NCBI GenBank assembly: GCA_049658145.1
Contig: JBASOJ010000017.1
Span: 1 to 24,664, forward strand
Direction of reading: 5' to 3'
Length of the DNA stretch: 24,664 nt
From: UBA6100 sp049658145
Lineage (GTDB): Bacteria; Actinomycetota; Coriobacteriia; Anaerosomatales; Anaerosomataceae
Each line of letters begins with the position of its first letter. Position 1 is the first letter of the stretch. The position numbers and the translations under genes are program-made. This document shows, one piece after another, positions 7,836 through 14,902 of this stretch. Under the pieces are notes generated by a model. That model was not told the origin of the DNA. It was given only the letters and a program-made list of their open reading frames with translations, and did not search any database.

Positions 7836-8666
7836 GTGGACAGAGCACCCGACATCGATGCCATCCGCGAGATGGCGCGCCGCATACGCCTCGACATTGT
7901 GGACATGATCTCGAAGGCCGGATCGGGCCATCCGGGTGGTTCGCTCTCCTCGGCCGATATCGTCGCCGCGTTGTATTTCGGCGTGATGAATCACGACCCG
8001 GCGCATCCCGACTGGCCCGGGCGCGACCGGTTCGTCCTCTCGAAAGGACACGCCGCGCCGCTTCTTTACGCCGCACTCGCGAACGCCGGCTACTTCAGCC
8101 GGGACCATCTGGGGACTCTGCGCCAGCTCGGATCGATCCTCCAGGGTCACCCCGACTGCAGGAAGACACCGGGCGTGGAGGTCTCCACCGGTTCGCTCGG
8201 CCAGGGTCTTTCGATCTCCAACGGCATCGCGCTCGCCCTACGCGCCGACGGCTCCGCCTCGACCGTCTACTGCCTGATGGGCGATGGAGAACTACAGGAG
8301 GGCCAGGTGTGGGAAGCGGCGATGTTCGCGGCGCACTACCGGATCGACAACCTGGTCGCGATCGTCGACCACAATGGGCTGCAAATCGACGGAGCCTGCG
8401 ACAGTGTGATGGACCTGCGCGACGTGGGAGCCAAGTTCGAGGCGTTCGGCTGGACGGCGTTCGAGGTCGACGGTCACGATGGCGGCGTGATCGTGGACGC
8501 GCTGGCACAGGCGAAGGCCGTGCGCGGCGGTCCCGCGGTGCTCGTGTGCCGGACCGTCAAGGGACGCGGAGTCTCGTTCATGGAGAACAACGCCGACTGG
8601 CACGGCAAGGCGCCTGACGCCGACCAGACCGCCTGCGCGATCGACGAACTCAGCTGCGAACTGTAG
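7836..8666 (+). CDS. Transketolase, N-terminal (TPP-binding) subunit
   Basis: 276 residues. This is the diphosphate-binding half of transketolase, encoded separately from the pyrimidine-binding half as in many Firmicutes, Archaea and some Actinobacteria. Motifs: SKAGSGHPGGSLSSADI near 27-42, LSKGHAAPLLY near 69-78, STGSLGQGLSISNG at 117-130, and the thiamine diphosphate motif GDGELQEGQVWEAAMFA starting at 149 and closing with DHNGLQIDG. The start is GTG at 7836 with GGAGG eight bases upstream; the same frame is open about 97 codons further upstream without conservation. Together with the next gene it moves two-carbon units in the regenerative phase of the Calvin cycle. Confidence 0.93.
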   Translation: MDRAPDIDAIREMARRIRLDIVDMISKAGSGHPGGSLSSADIVAALYFGVMNHDPAHPDWPGRDRFVLSKGHAAPLLYAALANAGYFSRDHLGTLRQLGSILQGHPDCRKTPGVEVSTGSLGQGLSISNGIALALRADGSASTVYCLMGDGELQEGQVWEAAMFAAHYRIDNLVAIVDHNGLQIDGACDSVMDLRDVGAKFEAFGWTAFEVDGHDGGVIVDALAQAKAVRGGPAVLVCRTVKGRGVSFMENNADWHGKAPDADQTACAIDELSCEL

Positions 8667-8678
8667 GAGGGAGCATCC

Positions 8679-9614
8679 GTGTCCAAGCGGGCAACCAGAG
8701 AGGCATTCGGCGCGACACTCATCGAGATGGCGGGCGAAGGCATCGACGTGGTAGCGGTCGAGGCGGACCTCTCGAAGTCGACGACCACGGCCAAGTTCGC
8801 GGATCGGCACCCGGACCGTTTCCTCAACGTAGGTATCGCCGAGCAGAACATGATCGGCACTGCCGCAGGACTCGCGGTCGCGGGCAAGGTCGCGTTCACG
8901 GGCTCCTTCGCGGTCTTCGCCACCGGGCGCGCCTACGACCAGGTGCGCAATACGGTGTGCTACTCCGGGTTGAACGTGAAGCTTGCTCCCACGCACGCCG
9001 GCATCTCGGTAGGACCGGACGGCGGCAGCCATCAGATGGTCGAGGACCTGGCGCTGATGCGGGTGCTTCCAGGCATGCGCGTGCTCGTACCCGCAGACTA
9101 TCGCGCGGCCCGCGCCGCGCTGAGAATAGCCGCGTCCACTACAGGACCCTTCTACGTCCGGCTCGGCCGCGCAGGCGTGGAGGACGTCTACGACGAGGAC
9201 TTCTCGTTTGAGCTCGGACGAGCCTACATTCTGCGAAGCGGGAACGATGTCACGCTCTTCGCGTGCGGGTTGATGGTGGCCGAGGCGCTCGACGCGGCGG
9301 CTAGCCTTGCATCGGAAGGCATTTCGGCCGAGGTAGTGGACGTGATGACGATCAAGCCGCTGGACGTCGAGACAATCGTCGCGTCTGCCACCACAACCGG
9401 CGCCGCGGTCGCGTGCGAGGAGCACTCGATCATCGGAGGGCTGGGGTCGGCCATCGCCGAGGTGCTGGGCGAGCGGCACCCTATCCCGCTCGCTCGGGTA
9501 GGCGTACGCGATGTCTTCGGCACCTCAGGGGATCCCGACGCCCTCATGGAGCACTTCGGCCTGACCGCGCATCACATCGCCGAAGCGGCGCGAGCGGTCA
9601 TCGGTCGCAAGTAG
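8679..9614 (+). CDS. Transketolase, C-terminal (pyrimidine-binding) subunit
   Basis: 311 residues, GTG start 12 nt after the N-subunit stop with AGGAGGG seven bases before. It contains the pyrimidine-binding domain (VVAVEADLSKST near 25-35, then FLNVGIAEQNMIGTAAGLA with E55 as the catalytic glutamate that activates thiamine) and the C-terminal transketolase domain (DVMTIKPLDVETI...AVACEEHSIIGGLGSAIAEVL). The fold is also shared with the C-terminal half of DXP synthase, but the split architecture and neighbours favour transketolase. It forms a heterotetramer with the preceding subunit in characterised split enzymes. Transcription ends at the hairpin at 9683-9712. Confidence 0.93.
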   Translation: MSKRATREAFGATLIEMAGEGIDVVAVEADLSKSTTTAKFADRHPDRFLNVGIAEQNMIGTAAGLAVAGKVAFTGSFAVFATGRAYDQVRNTVCYSGLNVKLAPTHAGISVGPDGGSHQMVEDLALMRVLPGMRVLVPADYRAARAALRIAASTTGPFYVRLGRAGVEDVYDEDFSFELGRAYILRSGNDVTLFACGLMVAEALDAAASLASEGISAEVVDVMTIKPLDVETIVASATTTGAAVACEEHSIIGGLGSAIAEVLGERHPIPLARVGVRDVFGTSGDPDALMEHFGLTAHHIAEAARAVIGRK

Positions 9615-9682
9615 CCCGCGGCGGCAGCTTGGATCTGGCGCCGCGCGATGGCGACCGTGCATCGCGAGCCGAAACCGAACGC

Positions 9683-9712
9683 AGAGAGGGCCACCTCTCG
9701 GTGGCCCTCTCT
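9683..9712 (+). terminator. Perfect 13-bp hairpin after the transketolase genes
   Basis: Left arm AGAGAGGGCCACC (9683-9695), loop TCTC, right arm GGTGGCCCTCTCT (9700-9712). No U-tract follows, as is common in high-GC organisms. It is a near copy of the hairpin behind fba at 805-836. Confidence 0.75.
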
Positions 9713-9843
9713 CATCGCTGCGCAGACAGCGACCTTGGTCCTGATTGCAGGAGCGCGTGTGCGCCGTCCTACGAGATGGACACCTCCGCAGCGATGCTAG
9801 GACTACTCAACGCTGGATCACCTCCTTTGACGGCGGTACGCCG
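9713..9843 (+). ncRNA. Candidate structured RNA with a 16S-tail-like segment
   Basis: A perfect 10-bp stem CATCGCTGCG (9713-9722) / CGCAGCGATG (9787-9796) encloses three consecutive small hairpins: TCCTG-ATTG-CAGGA (9739-9752), GCGC-GTGT-GCGC (9753-9764) and GTCC-N8-GGAC (9766-9781). Sixteen bases later comes GCTGGATCACCTCCTTT (9812-9828), identical to the end of actinobacterial 16S rRNA, then a CGGCG-GTA-CGCCG hairpin (9831-9843). No promoter is evident, and the strand is uncertain because stems read equally well on both. It may be chance structure in GC-rich DNA. Confidence 0.25.
9769..9810 (-). CDS. Possible 13-codon mini-ORF behind a perfect SD
   Basis: On the minus strand AAAGGAGGTGATCCAGC (9828-9812) is fully complementary to the 16S 3' end and is followed after GTTG by the frame TTG...TAG encoding MSSPSIAAEVSIS. 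The spacing from GGAGG to TTG is 10 nt. Such extended pairing is rare by chance and normally marks strong initiation, but the product is tiny and I recognise no family. The alternative is that the plus strand carries the function (16S-tail mimic). Confidence 0.15.
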   Translation of the reverse strand: MSSPSIAAEVSIS

Positions 9844-9917
9844 GATCGCGCCCTCGGGCCTGCGCCCGTACACCGATCATAGCGAGGAGCGTGCCGGTTT
9901 TGCCAGAGCGATCGCAA

Positions 9918-10237
9918 TCAGCCGTTCGAGGCCGGAGGGGTTCCCGAACCAGCACGTAGCGGCCGCGCATAGGGCCGCATGACCATGATGCAGTAGAGGA
10001 TCGCGCCGATGGCTCCTGCGAGCACCACGATGAGCACCCAGAGCAGTCGTTCGTTCGAATCGACCCGCCCTGCCCTCGCGCTCGGGAAGTCGTACTCCGT
10101 GCGCTGCACGGACGTCGACGAGAACGTAGATCCACAGTGCGATCGACGCGAGGGCGATCATCATCGGTATGACCTACACCAGGCATCATCGACGACACCA
10201 GGCCGACGAACAGGCCTTCCATACCGGAGCTTCCCAT
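9918..10237 (-). pseudogene. PLDc_N-type small membrane protein, two frameshifts
   Basis: Three frames are needed to read one protein. The first, from ATG 10237 behind GGAGGAG, gives MGSSGMEGLFVGLVSSMMPG. The second gives MMIALASIALWIYVLVDV from 10164. The third gives QRTEYDFPSARAGRVDSNER and LLWVLIVVLAGAIGAILYCI to the stop at 9918. Joined, they form the two-helix PLDc_N (phospholipase D/cardiolipin synthase N-terminal-like) domain found as stand-alone proteins of about 100 residues. Each break is repaired by removing a single base, one near 10174 and one near 10115. The gene is either decayed or the assembly has two indels. The function of the stand-alone family is unknown. Confidence 0.7.
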
Positions 10238-10318
10238 CGTCTCCTCCTCGATTGCGGCATCTCATCACACGATAGCGCACGCACGACCTACGGATCCCGA
10301 TCTCGACGCTCGCCCCGT

Positions 10319-10347
10319 TTGGCTCACCCCTTGCACGGTGCTACCAT
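10319..10347 (+). promoter_or_regulatory. Possible promoter of the radical SAM gene
   Basis: TTGGCT (10319-10324), 17-nt spacer, TACCAT (10342-10347) gives 3/6 and 4/6 matches to the housekeeping consensus, about 55 nt before the start codon's SD site. Weak, but the only reasonable pair between the PLDc_N remnant and 10411. Confidence 0.3.
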
Positions 10348-10410
10348 CGTCTGGCTCTCGCCATCGCCTCGCCGGTACGGGGCTGCGCGCTTCTAACAGG
10401 AGGACCCCGC

Positions 10411-11604
10411 ATGGCACATGTCCGCTCGCTCTTCTTCGACGGCCCGCTGGCCGAATCCGAGAACAAGGCGTTCAGGAACGCCCAGCTCGGGCGGCCGAGC
10501 GACATCATCTGGAACATCACCAACCGCTGCAATCTGCTGTGCGACCACTGCTACATGGCCGCCGACGGACACGCGCTTCCCGACCAGCTCTCCGACGAGG
10601 AGACCATCGACCTCGTGAAGCGCATGGGTGAGGCCGGCGTGCCGGTCGTGTTCCTCTCGGGCGGCGAGCCGATGATGCGCCCCAACTTCTGGGAGATCCT
10701 CGCCGAGGTGAACGCCCAGGGCGTACGCCCCACGATCTCCACAAACTGCACGATGATCGACGAGGCCTCGGCCAAGCGCCTCGCCGAGTACGGCGTGCGC
10801 TGGATCGCCACCTCGATGTACGGTCCGGCCGAGTTCCACGACGCGATGGTGGGCGTACCCGGCACGCACGCGCGGGTCGTGAGGGCGATCAAGTCCTTGC
10901 GCGCCGAGGGCGTGGGCGTGGTGCTCAAGACCGCGCTCTCGGTGAACACCTGGCCGTACATCTTCGACATCATCCGGATGGCCAAGGACCTCGACTGCGG
11001 CATGATCTACATCTGCGACCTCATCACGGCCGGTCGCAGCGAGGGCGAAGACGACTCCCGTGTCTCGGTGGAGCAGTGGCGCGAGCTCGCCGACTACATC
11101 GTGCAGGACATGCTCGATCCCGAGATGAAGTTCGAGTACGACATCGGCGCCATCCCCTCGGTCATCCCCTACATCGCCGAGCAGTTCATCGCCAACGGCA
11201 TGGACGTCTCCAAGGGCCTCGAGCGCCTGAAGACCATCAGCGCCTGCCCCGTCGGCAAGGGGCATATGAACATCAACTCCGAGGGCGGCGTGATGCCCTG
11301 TCAGTTCGCGCAGGACTGGGTGGTGGGTAACATCCGCGAGATGTCCTTCGCCCAGGCCACCGAGGCGTGCTACCAGATCGACCTGCGGGAGTCTGAAGGG
11401 CAGTGCGCGCCGGAGAACTGCGAGTACTCGCGCATCTGCCGCGGCTGCCGCGCGAAGGCCTGGCAGCGCACCGGCAATGCTATGGCCGAAGACACCACGT
11501 GCATCCTGCATCCGGGTGAGCAGCGCACCATCCCGGTGCTGCGACCGGAGAGCGCTCATCAGTCCCCGGGCGCGCCCTGTGCCGCACCGGGGGGTTGCGG
11601 CTAG
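10411..11604 (+). CDS. Radical SAM/SPASM protein, function unassigned
   Basis: 397 residues. The radical SAM 4Fe-4S site is C40-x3-C44-x2-C47 within TNRCNLLCDHCYM, and the SAM-binding GGEP is at 84-87. The C-terminal third has a SPASM pattern: SACPVG, MPCQF, then QCAPENCEYSRICRGC, which would bind auxiliary clusters. The layout matches AhbC/AhbD/NirJ heme-pathway enzymes and also peptide-modifying maturases; sequence alone does not decide between them. No porphyrin genes or clear precursor peptide are adjacent. The last residues, APCAAPGGCG, form a Cys/Gly tail. ATG start with AGGAGGA seven bases upstream. Its TAG stop shares CTAG with the stop of the convergent membrane gene. Confidence 0.85.
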   Translation: MAHVRSLFFDGPLAESENKAFRNAQLGRPSDIIWNITNRCNLLCDHCYMAADGHALPDQLSDEETIDLVKRMGEAGVPVVFLSGGEPMMRPNFWEILAEVNAQGVRPTISTNCTMIDEASAKRLAEYGVRWIATSMYGPAEFHDAMVGVPGTHARVVRAIKSLRAEGVGVVLKTALSVNTWPYIFDIIRMAKDLDCGMIYICDLITAGRSEGEDDSRVSVEQWRELADYIVQDMLDPEMKFEYDIGAIPSVIPYIAEQFIANGMDVSKGLERLKTISACPVGKGHMNINSEGGVMPCQFAQDWVVGNIREMSFAQATEACYQIDLRESEGQCAPENCEYSRICRGCRAKAWQRTGNAMAEDTTCILHPGEQRTIPVLRPESAHQSPGAPCAAPGGCG

Positions 11605-12254
11605 TCGAGCGCGCGCGACCCGGCCGGGGCGGTCGGCTCCCGCTCGGTGGCGTCGGGCAGGAGCACCGGGTTTCGCGGCGCCCGCACAGGGAGTGTGGCG
11701 CGATACTCCTCAAGCGCTGCGGCCGCACGCGCGGCTCTTCGCGGTTCGGCGTAGCCCCACGCCAGCAGTCCGAAGGCCGCCGACAGCAGGAGCGCCGACG
11801 CCACACGGACTCCGAAGGCGATGCCATCAGTCGCGTCGAGTGCATCCAGCACGCCGGGCCCGAGCAGGTATGCCCAGTCGTGTCCGTCCTGCCCGCCGAG
11901 CAGCGGCAGTACCTGCCGTGTCGCGTCGTGGATGTAGACGCTCACGTTGTTGGTCGATGCGCCCGCCCAGGCGAGCATGATCGATGCGGATACCCGATCG
12001 CGACGTACGAGCGCGAAGTACGCTCCCAGACCGAGCGGGACCGCCACCTGAGCGAACGACCCTGCGAACGCGGTCAGTGGCGGTGGTGCCCAGAACATCG
12101 TGAGCAGGTGACCGAGCTCGTGAAAGCCGAGATCGGCGTAGCTGAAGGGAAACACCCAGCCGTCGCCTGTGTACGCGCCGAGTGCCACATACGCCACTGC
12201 TGCGGCCCCGGCAACCCAACGCCAGGTCGACTTCCATGTCCCCGGCGTGTCCAT
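11601..12254 (-). CDS. Membrane protein of an unnamed family with HELGH motif
   Basis: 217 residues with about five hydrophobic segments (near 12-30, 46-56, 62-83, 89-108, 147-171) and a charged, Ala/Pro-rich tail. Two motifs stand out: H45-E-L-G-H49 at the end of the first loop, which has the HExxH form of zinc metallopeptidases, and HDWAYLLG from 125. A paralogue at 17163-17801 has the same spacing but HQLGH and HDWAIAL. The second-site motifs of M50 intramembrane proteases (NxxPxPxLDGG) are not visible, so proteolysis is unproven. The ATG at 12254 lacks a good SD; it is preferred because it aligns with the paralogue's start. Divergent from the ECF sigma gene. Confidence 0.75.
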   Translation of the reverse strand: MDTPGTWKSTWRWVAGAAAVAYVALGAYTGDGWVFPFSYADLGFHELGHLLTMFWAPPPLTAFAGSFAQVAVPLGLGAYFALVRRDRVSASIMLAWAGASTNNVSVYIHDATRQVLPLLGGQDGHDWAYLLGPGVLDALDATDGIAFGVRVASALLLSAAFGLLAWGYAEPRRAARAAAALEEYRATLPVRAPRNPVLLPDATEREPTAPAGSRALD

Positions 12255-12358
12255 GCCAAAGGTATCGGCCTCGTAGAGCCGACGCTGTAGACACGGCCTG
12301 GACAAGCGTTCGGCGGCACGGGCACGCCCATTCGCCCCCTGCGCGCGGCCGGTATCCA

Positions 12359-12385
12359 GTAACGTAGTAGTGTCCAGCCACGTTA
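12359..12385. promoter_or_regulatory. Palindromic ECF-type promoter between sigma gene and HELGH gene
   Basis: On the plus strand GTAAC (12359-12363), 17-nt spacer, CGTTA (12381-12385) matches the -35 'AAC' / -10 'CGT' layout of ECF-sigma promoters and would start transcription just before the sigma-factor ATG at 12401. The element is symmetric (TAACGT-N14-ACGTTA), so the minus strand reads ATAAC-N17-CGTTA toward the HELGH membrane gene. This is the usual arrangement for ECF autoregulation; activity is inferred. Confidence 0.5.
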
Positions 12386-12400
12386 TCGGAGTAGGAACGC

Positions 12401-12970
12401 ATGCCAAGGTCGGCACTCGACCCGCAGAAGACAGCGCGCCTCGTGCGACGTGCCCGCAAGGGCGACGTCGTGGCGTTCGGCCGTCTGTATGACGAGCATG
12501 TCGATCGCGTCTACGCGTTCGCGCGGTCCCGCACCGCCTCGGTGCACGATGCCGAGGACGTGACCGCCACGGTGTTCTTGAAAGCATGGGAATCGATCGG
12601 CTCGTACGACGACCGCGGTCTGCCGTTCTCGGCGTGGCTGTTCCGCATCGCGCGGAACGCCATAGTCGATGAGCACCGGCGCAACGCGCGCGTGCCGGTA
12701 CCGGTCGAGGACCTCACGGTGGATGACGCGGTCGACGGCGCGGATGTGTCGGTGATCGCGAGGGTCGAGACAGAAATGCTTCGCCGGGCGGTCGGTCAGC
12801 TCACCGAGGAACAGGCCTCGGTGATCGCCCTCCGGTTCTGGTGGGACATGAGCCTCAAGGAGACCGCCAAGGCGCTCGGCAAGAACGAGAATGCGATCAA
12901 GGCGTTGCAGCACAGGGCGACCCGTACGCTGGCCCGGCTGCTTGAGAAGGACGGCAGCGATGAGCACTGA
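12401..12970 (+). CDS. ECF-family RNA polymerase sigma factor
   Basis: 189 residues with the two-domain ECF plan. Sigma-2 covers about 20-95: FGRLYDEHVDRVYAFA, HDAEDVTATVFLKAWE as region 2.2, and FSAWLFRIARNAIVDEHRR for -10 recognition. Sigma-4 covers about 125-185: LTEEQASVIALRFWWDMSLK followed by the ALGKNENAIKALQHRATRTL recognition helix. GGAGTAGGA lies just upstream of the ATG. The stop overlaps the next gene by 11 nt, so the DUF5667 protein is made alongside it and is the likely regulator or co-factor. A palindromic ECF promoter at 12359-12385 suggests autoregulation. The inducing signal is unknown. Confidence 0.92.
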   Translation: MPRSALDPQKTARLVRRARKGDVVAFGRLYDEHVDRVYAFARSRTASVHDAEDVTATVFLKAWESIGSYDDRGLPFSAWLFRIARNAIVDEHRRNARVPVPVEDLTVDDAVDGADVSVIARVETEMLRRAVGQLTEEQASVIALRFWWDMSLKETAKALGKNENAIKALQHRATRTLARLLEKDGSDEH

Positions 12971-13640
12971 GAGAAACCGCATACCGGACAGCACCGCCGA
13001 GGCGCTCGAGCGTTCGGCCGAGCCGCTGTCCCGCGAGGCGCGTACGGCGCTGCGCTCGCGCGTGATGGGGGCGGTCCGGCGCGACGCCCGCGCGCACTAT
13101 TTCGCCTCGATCTCACACCGCGTCGCGGCCACGCTGGCGGCGTTCGCCGTCCTCGGCAGCGGCGTCGCCTATGCCGCCAACAGCACACTCCCCGGTGAGC
13201 CCCTCTACGCACTGAAGCGGGGCGCCGAAGACGCGCTCGTCGCACTCCTGCCGCCGGGCGCGCTCGAGCAGCGGGTGCTCCTGGGCTTCGCCGAGCGCAG
13301 GGCGGGTGAGGCTGCGGACCTGGCCATCGGTGGCGCCGCCGCAGGGCTTGTCGATGACGCGATCCAGCAGGTGCGCACAGCCGTGCAGGAAGCCGCGGCT
13401 AACGGCGAGACGCTCACAGAGCGGGAGGCGCGGCAGATCCAGCAGCAGGCACAGGATGCGCCGGAACAGACTCGGGAAGCCATCCATGAGGCCGTGGCCG
13501 ACCCGACGCCACCACAGACGGGCGCCGATTCAGGCCCCGCTGAACCCAGCGACGACGGCAAGAGCCCCGACACACCCCCGGGTAATCCAGATCCGCCCGG
13601 AAACTCGGGCGAAACGACAGGTGGCAACGGACCTCACTGA
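12960..13640 (+). CDS. DUF5667-domain membrane protein, sigma-factor partner
   Basis: 226 residues. The N-terminal 50 residues are helical and cytoplasmic (STAEALERSAEPLSREART and following), then comes one membrane helix at about 54-73 and directly the DUF5667 signature STLPGEPLYALKRGAEDALV at 75-94. The remaining exported part is helical and Gln/Ala-rich (130-180) and ends in a Pro/Gly/Asp-rich disordered tail (181-226). DUF5667 proteins are typically encoded next to ECF sigma factors and are thought to act as anti-sigma factors. The zinc HxxxCxxC motif of ZAS anti-sigma factors is absent. The start overlaps the sigma gene (ATG 12960), implying coupled translation. Confidence 0.85.
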   Translation: MSTERNRIPDSTAEALERSAEPLSREARTALRSRVMGAVRRDARAHYFASISHRVAATLAAFAVLGSGVAYAANSTLPGEPLYALKRGAEDALVALLPPGALEQRVLLGFAERRAGEAADLAIGGAAAGLVDDAIQQVRTAVQEAAANGETLTEREARQIQQQAQDAPEQTREAIHEAVADPTPPQTGADSGPAEPSDDGKSPDTPPGNPDPPGNSGETTGGNGPH

Positions 13641-13794
13641 CCGCTGAACGACTTTCGGCAACCGTTCGTCGCGATATCGCATATCCCGCATGAACGCCCG
13701 TAACCCGGCCACAGCCCGAATCGTTCCTTCACGTGTGGGACATCTCAGCATGTCCGGGCGTGTCTGATCGTTCCCCCGCATCGACAGCACGCCA

Positions 13795-13821
13795 GAAAGG
13801 CGCCCTTCACGGGCGCCTTTC
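13795..13821. terminator. Bidirectional terminator between DUF5667 gene and hisG
   Basis: An 11-bp perfect stem, GAAAGGCGCCC / GGGCGCCTTTC, with loop TTCAC. It carries short T runs on both strands and lies between two convergent genes. The rest of 13641-13854 shows only a weak GGACAT/ATGTCC inverted repeat at 13738-13755 and no gene. Confidence 0.8.
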
Positions 13822-13854
13822 CACGTTCGGAGCCCTTGGCAAACCGGGAGGTCG

Positions 13855-14727
13855 CTACCGCACGATCTTGGTGATCGGCATCTCCAGGATGTCTTCGGCA
13901 CCGGCCGACTTGAGTTGCGGGATGAGGATGTTCACGGTCGCCTTGTCCGCCACGGTCATGATCTCGTAGTCGGTGGAACCATATAGCTGATTGACGGTGG
14001 GACGCTTCATCGCCGGCAGCACCGCTATCACCGCATCCAGCCGTGCCGAGGGCACGTTCATCGACAGCAGGACGCGGCCGCGCGCCTCGATCACGCCGAG
14101 GAGCAGCGTGCGCACCTCCTCGATCGCCTGACGCTTGGCGGGGTCCTCCCAGGCGGCGCGATTGGCGAGCAGCCGGGTCGTGGACTCTAAGATGACGTCG
14201 ACGATGCGCAGTCCGTTCTGGCGCAGCGTCGACCCGGTCTCCGTGAGGTCGACGAGCGCGTCCATCAGCTCGGGCACCTTCGCCTCGGTGGCCCCATGAC
14301 TGTAGAAGACCTCGACAGGGATGCCGAGCTTATCGAAGAACGACCTCGTCACATTCGGGAACTCGGTGGTGATCCGGCTGCCCGCGGGGATGTCGGCCGC
14401 TGAACGCACGGGCGAGTCGTCACACACCGCGAGGACCATCTTGACCACGCCAGCCCCGGTCTTCGCATACGGCAGCGCCGCGACCTCCACCACGTCCGCA
14501 CCCGATTCGGTCACCCAGTCATGCCCGGAGATGCCCAGATCGAAGTGCCCGTCGGCGACGTAGAGGGGGATCTCCTGGGGCCGGAGGATCTTCACGCGTG
14601 TGATGCGGGGGTCATCGATCGTGGGGTTGTATCCGCGCCCCGACGTCCGTACGGGAAGGTCGGCCTCACGGAACAGCAGCATCGTCTGTTCTTCGAGGCT
14701 TCCCTTGGGCAGCGCTATCGACAGCAT
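13855..14727 (-). CDS. hisG: ATP phosphoribosyltransferase, long form
   Basis: 290 residues; first step of histidine synthesis, joining ATP and PRPP. It begins MLSIALPKGSLEEQTMLLF, with GRGYNPTIDDPRI, RPQEIPLYVADGHFDLGISG and the PRPP-binding region DLTETGSTLRQNGL in the catalytic domain (about 1-210). The last 75 residues (NVPSARLDAVIAVLPAMKRP to the end) form the ACT-like HisG_C domain, so this is the long, hexameric, histidine-inhibited type that needs no HisZ. AGGAGG precedes the ATG by four bases. The frame stays open about 500 codons upstream, but that stretch is antisense to other genes. No other his genes lie beside it. Confidence 0.94.
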   Translation of the reverse strand: MLSIALPKGSLEEQTMLLFREADLPVRTSGRGYNPTIDDPRITRVKILRPQEIPLYVADGHFDLGISGHDWVTESGADVVEVAALPYAKTGAGVVKMVLAVCDDSPVRSAADIPAGSRITTEFPNVTRSFFDKLGIPVEVFYSHGATEAKVPELMDALVDLTETGSTLRQNGLRIVDVILESTTRLLANRAAWEDPAKRQAIEEVRTLLLGVIEARGRVLLSMNVPSARLDAVIAVLPAMKRPTVNQLYGSTDYEIMTVADKATVNILIPQLKSAGAEDILEMPITKIVR

Positions 14728-14782
14728 TGGACCTCCTGAGCAGCGACGACTTCCGGATACTCTGTCGCAATAGTGTACTCCA

Positions 14783-14805
14783 GTGACGGGGCCGGCCCCG
14801 GTCAC
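14783..14805. other. Strong hairpin in the hisG upstream region
   Basis: GTGACGGGGCC (14783-14793) pairs with GGCCCC-G-GTCAC (14794-14805) with one bulged G and no real loop, so it is better seen as a near-palindrome and possible binding site than as a terminator. It sits between the divergent starts of hisG and the 75-residue gene. Confidence 0.4.
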
Positions 14806-14812
14806 CGTGGGT

Positions 14813-14841
14813 TTGACGCACACCGTCGGGCGACGGACAAT
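14813..14841 (+). promoter_or_regulatory. Promoter of the 75-aa/membrane-sensor operon
   Basis: TTGACG (14813-14818), exactly 17 nt, GACAAT (14836-14841): 5/6 and 4/6 matches to the sigma-70 consensus, about 60 nt before the GTG start at 14903. Confidence 0.55.
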
Positions 14842-14902
14842 CGCGGTGACTTTCCCATGATGAAGGCCGCATACGCTCGTCTGACGACTTGGGGGTGTTG
14901 GG

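Noticed and set aside
9713..9796. tRNA-like cloverleaf
   Set aside because: The arrangement has a closing stem and three hairpins, but no anticodon-loop pattern, no T-loop GTTCGA sequence, and a closing stem of 10 bp; not a tRNA.
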